DNA of 64,000 nucleotides from Symsagittifera roscoffensis (lineage: Eukaryota > Xenacoelomorpha > Acoela > Convolutidae), in NCBI RefSeq assembly GCF_963678635.1, contig NC_087062.1, positions 86,463,845 through 86,527,844 on the forward strand, given 5' to 3'. The notes under the pieces are model-generated. The model saw only the letters and a program-made list of their open reading frames with translations. It had not been told where the DNA came from and searched no databases. The stretch's first letter is position 1. The number at the start of each line of letters is the position of its first letter. The translations under genes were made by a program, and so were the position numbers. Below are positions 1 through 9,436 of this stretch, in pieces.

Positions 1-1603
1 CAGATGATTCGACGTTTTTTGTTTGATCACAACTTAACTTTTGAAAGCTGAATCCATTCAAATTTTTTTTTGAAATACTGTTGTTGTTGCTTTTTCAGAT
101 GCAGACTTGATTTCCACTGTTATGTAAGGATTAAAAAGCTAAAGGATGTCTTCTATCATTGCTATAACATCGTTTGTTATCGAACGGAGAAAGAGCTATT
201 TTGTTGCTTCCATTAACTGATATGTTATGATTTCTGCTCTCAATGTTTTCATGGGTTTTCCAACAACCGTTTGTTCGACTAACAGTGATTAGTACTTTTC
301 ATGATAAAGCATCGCTTTCAGTGTTCGGCTGACTCTTTTTGAAGTTTGTTTTGTTTTTCCGTAAATAAATGCTACAGAATACACTTCTGGTTTCAAATGT
401 ACTGCTTTAGAATATTTTCCAACATTCAACTCATCTGCTAGTTTCAAAGGTTTTTTTTTGTTTTTAAGATTCAAAAAAAGATTTTTTTTTGATATGCATT
501 CAAGTTTAATTGATCTCTTGACATTTTCAGATACTTTTACAGATCGCTTGTCTCGGTTTCGTAGAAATGCGAAACAATACCCTTGTGCGGAATCATAGTT
601 TTTTCATCATATTAGGAGATATCGTCTCGTACTGAAACCTAATTAATTGGAGCTTTCAAACATCAAGAACTGCTGCTCCAAGGTCAGTTATTTCCAATAT
701 TTGATTGATTTCTTGAGCATTGTGACTGCAACCAAGTTTTCTTAAGAACTCCTAAATCTGTTAAAATTGAACTTTGATTTAGTAATTTTTGGCTCGTTGT
801 TTACTGGCTACCATAATTAAGTTTTTTCAATGTCGTAGATTCTCCAATGTTTTTCCAAAGGAAGTATATATCAAGAAATTGAAAATGTTATTTCTGAAGA
901 CTGATATTTCTGGTTCTTGCCTATTTCTTGTATCAGATCTGTTTATAGCTTCAAAAAGATTGATTGATTAATTAGAAAAACTTTAGAATCTTTAGCTACT
1001 TTCAGACCTTGCTCTTGAAAAATTTTAGTACTGAAGTTTGAAAAAAAACGTAACCAAATTTGACAAACAACGTTTCCATTAGATTTTCTGTGTTATTTTT
1101 ATAAAAATTGGGCATTTTTTATAAATTGGGCCTTTTTCATTTTTTTTAGCAGCCAACCCGAATTGATTATGTTTGTCTTGCAACATCTTGAGTTATTCTA
1201 GTTGTTTTGTGACAAAAACTACATCGGAGTCATCAATAGTTTGTAGTCAGAGTCATCTAGAGCTTGTATTCTTCAGGCTTCTCTCTAAAACCATTCACTG
1301 ACATTGTTTTTCGTTTGTTGTTCCTCCGTAGAGATTCACTACATCCAGAAACAATCCATACGATTATATCTTGTTCATATCGAAGTCAGGCAGGTAATTG
1401 TGATAAGTATTTATGAAGTCTTTTTCACTGATCTTGTTTAATCCACCTCGTTTTGCCTTCTCGCCGAAAAGAAACATATCGATATCAGTAAGTAGTTGAC
1501 AATCTTGTTTTGTTATTTTAGCATGGCAAGGCTTACGAAAATATCAGCCAACAAGAAAACTTTCTCATCAAATTTAGCATAAGAGTCTATATAGGAGTAA
1601 TTG
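1..1603. other. AT-rich stretch without a recognisable gene
   Basis: Only short open frames without family motifs are visible on either strand. The sequence is T-rich with many homopolymer runs. It ends at the target site of the hAT transposon. Confidence 0.6.
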
Positions 1604-1611
1604 GTAAACTC

Positions 1612-1633
1612 CAAGGGTGTCACATATATGCGG
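1612..1633 (+). repeat. Left terminal inverted repeat of the hAT element
   Basis: The 22 bp match the reverse complement of 3298-3319 exactly. They are preceded by the target duplication GTAAACTC at 1604-1611. Confidence 0.95.
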
Positions 1634-1726
1634 CGCATATTTCCGCATATATCCGCATATTTAGGGTGACCTCAGAACCCGCATATAACCAGCGCATATG
1701 ACGCAATGATCCCGCATATCGGTTTG
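1630..1726. repeat. Left subterminal CGCATAT/CCGCATAT repeats
   Basis: The word GCATAT, usually preceded by CC or CG, recurs about six times just inside the left TIR. A matching cluster lies at 3220-3305. Repeated subterminal words are typical hAT transposase-binding sites; binding here is inferred. Confidence 0.7.
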
Positions 1727-1792
1727 TTTACTCACTATTACAAGTAATTAACCTTTCAGATGTTGTTTGCTTGCCGCACTTGACAACTGCTG

Positions 1793-1988
1793 GAACCGTC
1801 TACCGCCATTTGCAGCTCAAAGACGTTACTGTACTTTGTTGAAATGTCGGCTTCTGACAGTGAACAAAGCTCAGTACCCCAAGAATATACGAACCGTCTA
1901 CCGCCATTTGCAGCTCAAAGACGTTACTGTACTTTGTTGAAATGTCGGCTTCTGACAGTGAACAAAGCTCAGTACCCCAAGAATATAC
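1793..1988 (+). repeat. 98-bp tandem duplication at the start of the hAT ORF
   Basis: 1793-1890 and 1891-1988 look identical. The unit contains the ATG and first codons of the transposase-like ORF. As 98 is not a multiple of 3, the upstream ATG (1844) reads out of frame with the long ORF and would give an unrelated 111-aa overlapping peptide, so 1942 is the correct start. Confidence 0.9.
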
Positions 1989-3192
1989 GAAAACTCGGGT
2001 TGAAAAAGCGCAAAAAGCAAAATCGAAAGCTGTTCACTCTTCGAAACTGTCGGCAAAGCAACGATTACGACAAGGCAACAATTCCGAGCACTTTTATGTG
2101 GATGGTGACACTTTATTTTGCAAAACCTGTGCCGTGTCTATTGATTATAGCCGACAGTCATGCCTGGAACAGCATCTAAAGACACAATTACACGAGAAAA
2201 ATGCCAAGTCAGAAGTTCCAGCCAAGAAACAGAAAACGCTTACGACAACTCTTCCAGTTGAGAATACCGCAAAACTTGCAAAACTTAAGGTTGTTACCGA
2301 TTACGTCCGGGTTTTAGTGAGTACCAATACCCCATTCAATACTGTTGATAACGAAGTTTTTCGAGAATTCTGCAAGAAGCATATTGTTGGAGGGGGTTCA
2401 ATTCCCAAAAGAACAGGACTTGCTCGGTACTTGGACGATTTGTATGCCGTAGAAGTTTACAAACTCAAAGAATTTTTTAAGGGTAAAAAACTTGTTGTTC
2501 TTTTCGATGAAACTTCGGATAGTGAGGGAAGGTATGTTTGTAATGTTTTTCAATCGACTTTGGCACAAAGTGCGTTTATTTATCCGCAACTGGAATGTTT
2601 ACTGGTGATGTTGGAAAGTCAGAGAGATTTTGGAGATTTTGAAATATTCCCTTTTCCCGATGAATTTTTCCAGAATACACCCAGTGCGCTGCTTAGTCAA
2701 TTTGTGAGAAAAGTATCGAAATCTGCCGAAGCTGCTCTCAATAAGTTATCGAAATACTTTGACAGTGAAACTGGCATCCATCCCGCTATCCGGTTTCTGC
2801 AAGATGTTCGGTTTTTTAACCCTGTTACATCTTTGGAATTTGAAGAAAAACCTGATCTCACCATACCTGGTTTTAACGACATACCAGCAGGAGAACTCTT
2901 ATTATATCGTGAGAAAGCCAGAAAGTTCACTTTCGGAAAAATCAATGATTCTTCAACTAAAGTTAAACAACTTGAAGAGAAGATTATGTGTCTGCGTGAT
3001 TTTTGGTTGGCGAATGAGGAGGTGCTTCCCACTCTTTCAGCCCTAGTACTTTGCTATGGGTTCCTGTTTTCAACATCTGCTGACGTTGAACGTACATTTT
3101 CCAAGTACAACAGCTTGCTCGCAGATGACCGAAAATCACTCTCAGACGAGTCTCTCAAGAAAATTTTGTTCCTGTTTTATAACTTGAACTGA
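1942..3192 (+). CDS. hAT transposase-like protein with BED finger, CGGBP1-like (416 aa)
   Basis: Residues about 57-84 form a BED-type zinc finger: C60-x2-C63, then H78-x5-H84. Residues about 96-165 (a TLTTTL stretch, then GGSIPK at 151-156) resemble the hAT-derived factor CGGBP1 in order and spacing. VVLFDETSD (185-193) fits the first catalytic aspartate of a hAT RNase H-like core. The last 45 residues (TSADVERTFS, then a leucine-rich end) are the hAT dimerisation domain. The region between is only about 170 residues, whereas complete hAT transposases are usually around 600 aa, and I cannot place the other catalytic residues with their insertion domain. An internal deletion is likely. The start at 1942 is chosen because the ATG at 1844, a product of the 98-bp duplication, is out of frame. 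Confidence 0.85.
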   Translation: MSASDSEQSSVPQEYTKTRVEKAQKAKSKAVHSSKLSAKQRLRQGNNSEHFYVDGDTLFCKTCAVSIDYSRQSCLEQHLKTQLHEKNAKSEVPAKKQKTLTTTLPVENTAKLAKLKVVTDYVRVLVSTNTPFNTVDNEVFREFCKKHIVGGGSIPKRTGLARYLDDLYAVEVYKLKEFFKGKKLVVLFDETSDSEGRYVCNVFQSTLAQSAFIYPQLECLLVMLESQRDFGDFEIFPFPDEFFQNTPSALLSQFVRKVSKSAEAALNKLSKYFDSETGIHPAIRFLQDVRFFNPVTSLEFEEKPDLTIPGFNDIPAGELLLYREKARKFTFGKINDSSTKVKQLEEKIMCLRDFWLANEEVLPTLSALVLCYGFLFSTSADVERTFSKYNSLLADDRKSLSDESLKKILFLFYNLN

Positions 3193-3219
3193 ATTGAACT
3201 TCTTGGATTACCTTTTTTT

Positions 3220-3305
3220 TCCGCATATTGTCGAGATATTGCCGCATATATTGCCGCATATTTGGAAAAAACTGTTTGCATATTTGAGCAAAAAAATCCG
3301 CATAT
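3220..3305. repeat. Right subterminal CCGCATAT repeats
   Basis: Copies of (C)CGCATAT and TTGCATAT lie between the ORF stop and the right TIR, mirroring the left end. The terminal 22 bp, 3298-3319, are the right TIR. Confidence 0.7.
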
Positions 3306-3327
3306 ATGTGACACCCTTGGTAAACTC

Positions 3328-6000
3328 TTATTTGCATTAAATTTTCCTAATGCTGTGAAAAAAAAATTCTTTGAAGCTTGAAGTATTTTTCTTCAATTGA
3401 CTTTAATAGATTTCCAAACGCTCAGGTAAAAAACGAAGGCTATCAAGAAACCTCATTTTTCTGAATTTTGTTGTAAATACTACATTTTTTCCTGGCAACT
3501 GCCAACAGGTATGTGCAAATTGAATGAGATGCATTTATATTCAGTGCAAACAACAACAGTTAGTTTTTTTCTTTCAGAGTTACGTTTTCAAACAAATTGT
3601 GAAAATCGTTTTTACTCAAAGTACTGGAGTAAAAGATGGCGTTTTTTGTTGCAAAATGCCCTGATTGCGCGTCAAACCAATTTTCTGATTGGATGATTGT
3701 GATGAACTACATCGTAATCGAGAAGATCCTAACGACAAACATCACAATTTTTTGCGCTTTGCAAGTTTTTCCCAGGCATTTAGGCTTTTCTGTTTGAGCT
3801 CACATAAGTGATTGGCCTCAAAAATCTTTCAATAACATTCATGTCGCGAATAGTTTGGTCTGAAGTTTTGTTATTCACACTGTCAACCAAACGGGCCCCA
3901 AGTGAGTAAAGTTTTTGATCAACAATATTTGTATTTCCCCTTGCAGTAGGTTCGAGCTTTTTAAAGATCAGTTTACCACAAAAAGGCTCCGTGTGGCATT
4001 AATAGCGAAAGGATTCATCGAAAGTTTGAATAGAATGTAAAATATAATAGTTCTTTCATTTTCTGGCGTACGAAATGGGATAGCGTCATTCTCCCCACAC
4101 ACTTATAGATGACCCAAAAGCAATATCTCAGATCAATATCCGTTTTTATGTTTTTTATGAAATTGTTATCGCTGATAATTTTTCTTTGTATTGGCTCGAC
4201 ATGAAAGCATTGAAGTTCGCTCTCAGGCAAAGATGATTTGAATTTTCGTCATTGTGTAAGAACTGTTTATCCGTGTCAAATTTTTTCTTGGACAAGTATA
4301 GGGGAACAAGTATAGGGGAAGTCGGTTTTAGTTTTTTTCTTTTTACTTTTAATTCAAAATCAAAAATAGCATCCGACTGTGTTGAAAGATATGTCATACT
4401 AAAGCCCTTTTAGTCGTGATTCGAACGAGATTAAAAATTTTCAAAATTTTCAAGAGAGAAAGATCCTCTCAGCTGTGATTTAAACGATGTAAAAAAAGTT
4501 CTCAAAACTTTTATCCGATGTCGAGAAAAACAGATAGAAGTTTCAAAGATCTAGTCCAATTTCGAGCAAGTAATTTGAATAAGCTCGCTTTATGGAAATT
4601 TATTTTTTGTATACTTCAAGCACAAAAAAATTTCAATTTATTATAATGAAAACTAGTTCTTAGCATTTTGCGCTTATTTGGCACAAAAAAAATTCAAAAA
4701 AAGTTGTTACGTTATGTAAAAACTAAGAAAAAAATTTTTGATTTTTTCTTAATGACCTTTTTTTTGAAAAAAAATAGTTTGTTAATCACAATTAATTCGC
4801 TTTTTTACGACACAGTCTTATAGTTCTCGAATCACACCACACTCTAAAAACGACACTGGTCTGAAAAAAAATTGAGAAAAATGAACTTTTTACGAATTTG
4901 GTCGTTATATTAAAAAGGCAGCCACTCATTTTAGAAAAAGTTGATAAAACAAAAGATTTTAACAAGCTTTCTTTTTAAAAACTGTTACACAAAAAAAAAC
5001 AAGATCGACATCAGCATTTTCATTTGACGTTTCCACCTTGGAAAGTTTAATTGTCAAGCAAAAAAAAATAAGTATCAAATTGGAAACTTCTGGTCGTTTG
5101 AAAATTGAAAAAAAAACAACGTCAGATTAAGGCTAGTTACATATCAAGAACCTTTTGTGATTGATATTTATTTTGAAATATATGACCCATACTCAGCAAA
5201 AATTTACCAATAAGGAACATGTTTTACTTCACTGTGAAATCTAAGAATCAAATTCCAATTTCAAAACTGGAATTAATTCCTTTTTTAACTACCATTTGCG
5301 TGGTTGGAGATGGAAGTTACTTTTGTTATCAAATGAGTTTCAATTGACCTTGAAAAGTTTTTCAATGCATAAGTGCAATCATATTAGCAATAGTGCATGC
5401 CTTGACTAAGTTCATCTAAGGAAAATACACCAAAAATGACAATTGCAAGAAGTAAAATAAAATCAGAAAAAATTAATGAGACAGTAAGAAGGTTAACAAA
5501 ACTCGAAAACATCGTTTGCGTAGTAGAACGAAAGATCAAAACCAGAAGCAAACTTTCATTAAAAATGATACTATCCTGGTTAATGAAACAACACAATATG
5601 AGGTGAGCATGCCAAAAACTATAAGCAGAAATCTTCCAAAAAAGGATTTACAAAAAAAAAACAAATGAACTTATACCTAACGAAAATTTGTAAATTCCCG
5701 AACCTTAAAAAACATTTTTTAGATAAAACTGGTGTTCAAATGAGCGTGTTGGTTTGATGTCCAAAATTCATATTTGGAGAAGATGGCTTGTCCCAACCAT
5801 AAAATCCAATCTAAAGCCATAACTTAATTACTTTTTTTTAAACTGACATGACTCAAATTAAAAAAAAACAAGTTTAAGACCTAAAAACTAAATAAAAGCA
5901 GGTTAAACTCTCGAAAAAAGAATGTTTTGACTTTTTTGTTTTCATGGTGGTAAAATATGAGCGATTTAGTTAATTTTCGGTTTTTATTTAAGAGTAGATG
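3328..6000. other. AT-rich stretch, no recognisable gene
   Basis: It is mostly AT-rich sequence with A and T runs. On the minus strand 3783-3998 is a 72-codon open frame without an ATG, containing the stretch NIVDQKLYSLGARLVDSV; it has amino-acid-like composition but no family I know and could be an exon or old transposon piece. At 4293-4320 a word around ACAAGTATAGGGGAA is repeated in tandem. Confidence 0.5.
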
Positions 6001-6005
6001 AGCGC

Positions 6006-6303
6006 TGTGGAATGATAAAAGACAGTTGTAAAACAAGAATCTATTCTCCTTGTTTATGCTTTTAGTAATGTAAGTAATATAGATAGTTTAGTATTTAGAT
6101 TATGTCATGACAATGAAATAAATACAACTCAAATCTTTCATAAGTTGCAGAAGAATGAATGAGAACACATGTGTTAAAAGGCATGTGTTAAACTAGAACG
6201 GATTGGCAGGTCGGTCACGACCTTGATAGACAAAGGCGAGTTTAGCACAGATAGCTAGCACAATAGTAATAACATAATGATCTCTAAACTACGCCGTACC
6301 ACA
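6006..6303 (-). repeat. 3' LTR of the Ty3/gypsy element
   Basis: In element sense it starts TGTGGTACGG and ends TTCCACA. It differs from the 5' LTR at about 6054 and 6071 (C/T and G/A on the plus strand). I see no clear AATAAA in the sense direction. Confidence 0.95.
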
Positions 6304-6315
6304 TTTCCCCCTCTC
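6304..6315 (-). promoter_or_regulatory. Polypurine tract
   Basis: On the minus strand GAGAGGGGGAAA lies directly before the 3' LTR. This is the expected primer for plus-strand DNA synthesis. Confidence 0.85.
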
Positions 6316-6479
6316 GGGAAAATTTTAACAACGTTCGAATTTCTTTACAATAACAAAGAAAATTTAAATATACTTCTTACATACGAGAACAATGCTTAAA
6401 TTAACAGGTAACCCTGGGAGTTTTAAAAGTTTAACTGATGTGACATTGTAGATATGCTAGAGAAAGTTTTAAGTTTTAT

Positions 6480-9176
6480 CTAGACTGAAGGTATCCTCAT
6501 TTTATTTGTCGGCCCGACGCAAGGGATGGTCGGAGTGGCTTTTTGTTGGGAAACGAGTGAATCTCCTATACAAAATCTCTGAGTTATCGGGAGGAACTGC
6601 CCGAGACGGCCCTGTATGATCGATCTGGAGTAGCCACGATATGATCGATCTGGAGTAGCCACTACAAAACGGACCTTCTTGTCCGGCGAAGCAGGTGTTG
6701 ACGGAGGTGTAGATACTGACTGAGAATCAATGACATTCACGGAATGTCGGATGGGACTACCATAAAACGTAGTCTGCTTTTTCCAACGTGAGGAGGCCCG
6801 CGACGAATTTGATGAGGATGAAACGTTTCCATCTGGTTCGGTCAGGATGACGGGACCATCTTGGGAGAGAAGACCCGATGCTGCCGGAGTTGGTTGAATT
6901 CCTTCTTGGGATTTCGGGATTGACGATTCATCGTCAGAGGAGATAGGGATAAGATCTGTACATACTGGGATCTTTGCTGGCGTTGGCGACTTTGATGTAA
7001 TGCTGATAGGAACTTCCGTTCCTTGATTGCCAGACGTAGAAGAGGAAGCCGTTAAGTCTACCACTGGGGTAGAGTGTTGTGGGAAAGGAATGTTCCGCAC
7101 ACCTGGAGCCTCAGAGATTGCAACTTCTCTTGGCCTAGTCGACCCTGGTCGCACCATTTGGCCACGCGGTGGAGTATGAGAGCTTGTCAAAGATGGGAAT
7201 TTTGAATGAGTGGGCACGTGTACTGTTTTCGCTGTGATACACTGGCGGGAACTTGACTGTTTGAGTGGCCTATTATCTTCAGATGATGATGGTGACGATG
7301 ACACAATCGGGCGTTTCTGCCCCTTCTTGACCGGGGTTAGTTGTTTTCCTGAAAAACTTAGATTGGTTGACTTAAGACGGACCGCCAAATGATTTCTTCT
7401 AATCACTTTTCCTTTATCGGAAATATATGTAGACCCAGTAACCCGCACGATTGTGCCCTTAAAAGGTTTGAAAAGTTCTCTGCCGGACTTCCTATTGAGA
7501 AATTTCCTAAATATTTCGACTTTATTTGGCTCATTCAATACTAAGTAATCCAAATTACGTTTTGGCACCGACGGGCGAATCTGATCCATTTGCATTTGGT
7601 TCCTGAATCTAAGGGTACCGGCCGACAAATTTGATCGAAGAGTGGCTGCGAGGACTTGGTTTCTTTCCGTCAAGGTCTTCAGTGCTTTGACTCCCTCCTG
7701 ATGTGATAGTGACCTTTTCAATGTTAGCCACTGATTGGCTGAATGTGCCAAGCTCTCCAGTGCGCGGTAGTGGGGTGTATCTGCGACTGAATCAGTAGTT
7801 TCACTAAAATGTGGAGACACCGTTGGGCTTGAATGCCCTTTCCTTACCACTTTGATTCTAGGTCGGCTGTCACACTGCTCCCGACGCTGTTCAGGTGTTA
7901 GTAAGTCCCGTTCCAATTGTTGGTTATCTAAATGAACGCCCGAAGATAAGCGCTCAGCCGCAATAGATAGCTCCGTATTCGGGGGACGACCAAAATGAAG
8001 TTCAAACGGTGAAACCCCAGTAACAGAGTTTTTTGTAAATCGGATGTCTTCAATAATATTCCGAAGAGTATCTTGGACATTCGAAAAATCCGAACTCAAC
8101 CTTGAGGCGCCCAACCGACGTTTAATCGTTTGGATCGACCTTTCTACTAAACCGCAACCACGATGGTCCCCCACAGGACAGAAATATTGAGCAATATTTT
8201 TTCCTAGACAAAATTGTTGCACTAATTTGCTCTTAAAACCAGAGTACTGGTCTGTTTTGATAGATTTGGGTATACTATGTTGTTGGATATACGAATTAAG
8301 AAATTTGATAATCTTCCGACCACCCGTGGAACGCGTGATCATAGCCGACGGATATTTTGAATAACGGTCGATCGCGACCAAGATATAAATACTGTTACCA
8401 AACGAATCAAGTAGGGGGCCTGCATAATCGAGCTGCAGCTCTTCATTAGGACCCGATAAAAGGGGTAAAGGCTTGGAAGAGTTAAATGAAGCATTCGCTT
8501 TCAAATTCTTACCAAACTTTGTACACTGGGGACAGTCTTTGCAAAGATGGACGATATCGCGATGCATTCGAGGCCACCAGATGTATTGCGCCGCATCAAC
8601 CATGGCTAACTGACCCGCATGCGACCGATGGAGTCGAGACAGTAATGGTTTTCGTAAACACATGGGTATCGCGATCCTATTATCTACAACAACACAGCCA
8701 TCAACCACCGCTGCACAATGCCAAAAGGATTTGATAAAGGGATCGATACGGCAAAATCCTTCGTAGTCCCGATTAACTAGTGCTCGTTTCATGAGGCATA
8801 AACTGGCATCTTCGTCCGTGAGTTCCGATAAAACATCGGAATCCAGAATTCCCACCCAGCCAGTTATCGATTTCTGGTCCTTCGCGACCACTGGTGCCTT
8901 TAGTATTTCTAAACTATGAACTGACTGATTTTGCTGTTTTGTTATCGTGGTTTTCTTGGCCCTTTTAGTTCTGAAATTTGCGAGAATACGGGCATATTGG
9001 CTCCTTAACTCCACTCCTCGTTGAACAGTTGACGACCTTCTGGGTCGTACAGCCCCCGCGCGAAACCGCGGCCTAGCTCTATCCGAAGAAAACCAATGTT
9101 GATGGACTGGTAGATATTGGTTTAACAACTGCTCGAAGCTGTCATTCGTGTTGTTGGCACTAGTATTGGGGTTCAT
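6480..9176 (-). CDS. Integrase in a separate ORF with long disordered C-terminal tail (898 aa)
   Basis: Numbered from the ATG at 9176. The HHCC zinc module is H183, H186, C212, C215 with the typical WWP between. The catalytic core has D250 (LDYAGP), D309 (KTDQYSGF) and E345 (GLVERS), a canonical DD35E spacing. Near 563-602 a basic segment (LFKPFKGTIVRVTG, then RRNHLAVRLK) may be a divergent GPY/F or SH3-like module. From about 610 to the end the protein is Ser/Thr/Pro-rich and low in complexity, with SUMO-interaction-like PVVDLT (705-710) and LIPISSDDESS (743-753), and KKVRF (834-838), which fits a PP1-docking RVxF motif. The ORF is open upstream to about 9265, but the first ATG is 9176, eight bases after a polypyrimidine-CAG. 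It starts 261 bp after the RNase H ORF stops, in another frame. A 25-bp duplication at 6616-6662 changes the last about 45 residues. Catalytic assignment is firm; motif functions are inferred. Confidence 0.93.
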   Translation of the reverse strand: MNPNTSANNTNDSFEQLLNQYLPVHQHWFSSDRARPRFRAGAVRPRRSSTVQRGVELRSQYARILANFRTKRAKKTTITKQQNQSVHSLEILKAPVVAKDQKSITGWVGILDSDVLSELTDEDASLCLMKRALVNRDYEGFCRIDPFIKSFWHCAAVVDGCVVVDNRIAIPMCLRKPLLSRLHRSHAGQLAMVDAAQYIWWPRMHRDIVHLCKDCPQCTKFGKNLKANASFNSSKPLPLLSGPNEELQLDYAGPLLDSFGNSIYILVAIDRYSKYPSAMITRSTGGRKIIKFLNSYIQQHSIPKSIKTDQYSGFKSKLVQQFCLGKNIAQYFCPVGDHRGCGLVERSIQTIKRRLGASRLSSDFSNVQDTLRNIIEDIRFTKNSVTGVSPFELHFGRPPNTELSIAAERLSSGVHLDNQQLERDLLTPEQRREQCDSRPRIKVVRKGHSSPTVSPHFSETTDSVADTPHYRALESLAHSANQWLTLKRSLSHQEGVKALKTLTERNQVLAATLRSNLSAGTLRFRNQMQMDQIRPSVPKRNLDYLVLNEPNKVEIFRKFLNRKSGRELFKPFKGTIVRVTGSTYISDKGKVIRRNHLAVRLKSTNLSFSGKQLTPVKKGQKRPIVSSSPSSSEDNRPLKQSSSRQCITAKTVHVPTHSKFPSLTSSHTPPRGQMVRPGSTRPREVAISEAPGVRNIPFPQHSTPVVDLTASSSTSGNQGTEVPISITSKSPTPAKIPVCTDLIPISSDDESSIPKSQEGIQPTPAASGLLSQDGPVILTEPDGNVSSSSNSSRASSRWKKQTTFYGSPIRHSVNVIDSQSVSTPPSTPASPDKKVRFVVATPDRSYRGYSRSIIQGRLGQFLPITQRFCIGDSLVSQQKATPTIPCVGPTNKMRIPSV
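6616..6662. repeat. 25-bp tandem duplication in the integrase-tail ORF
   Basis: A 22-bp word beginning ATGATCGATCTGG occurs at 6616 and again at 6641, period 25. Since 25 is not divisible by 3, it shifts the frame for the final residues. Read without one unit, the frame would meet a stop within about 10 codons. Confidence 0.9.
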
Positions 9177-9436
9177 CGCAGTCTGAAAAAGAAAAGCCCC
9201 CAATAAACCGGTTGTGTTCCAACAAATCCAATACGATAATGTATTAGCGGCGATAACAGATCACCATTACTAACGGCCAAAGTAATAATCCACAAGGAAA
9301 TTAGAATTGGCAGATAATATGTAAACCATGCTGAGAAAGTGACAAACGCCGGCATGATTTTTCTCAACGCTGATTGGCCAGAATTTGAAACAACAGTTTG
9401 GACGCCCTCTAGCGGAGAAAGGACTGATTTATTGAA
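9177..9436 (-). other. Inter-ORF spacer between RNase H and integrase ORFs
   Basis: No frame reads across this 260-bp stretch from RNase H to integrase. A hydrophobic 64-codon frame overlaps it (9173-9367), but it has no family resemblance and its first codon is TTG. The spacer ends in a candidate splice acceptor. Confidence 0.6.
9183..9197 (-). promoter_or_regulatory. Candidate 3' splice site upstream of integrase ATG
   Basis: In sense the sequence is GCTTTTCTTTTTCAG, a pyrimidine tract ending in CAG, eight bases upstream of the integrase-ORF ATG. It would allow the integrase ORF to be read from a spliced subgenomic RNA. No donor has been identified, so this is inference. Confidence 0.4.

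Larger units (their letters stand above)
1612..3319 (+). mobile_element. Complete hAT-superfamily DNA transposon (1708 bp)
   Basis: The element has perfect 22-bp terminal inverted repeats beginning CAAGGGTGTCACATATATGC and is flanked by an exact 8-bp direct repeat GTAAACTC (1604-1611 and 3320-3327). An 8-bp target duplication is the hallmark of hAT. Both subterminal regions carry repeated CCGCATAT-type words, which in hAT elements are often transposase-binding sites. One long ORF (1942-3192) encodes a BED-finger and hAT-dimerisation protein. Perfect TIRs and target duplication point to a fairly recent insertion, but the protein is shorter than usual for hAT transposases, so it may be an internally deleted copy. 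Confidence 0.93.

Noticed and set aside
1844-2179. 111-codon frame starting at the first ATG of the hAT element
   Set aside because: It comes from the 98-bp duplication reading out of frame; its sequence after residue 16 has no resemblance to hAT proteins.
9173-9367. Hydrophobic 64-codon frame in the RNase H-integrase spacer as an env-like or membrane protein
   Set aside because: It starts at TTG, overlaps the integrase start, has charged breaks in its hydrophobic part and no family resemblance.
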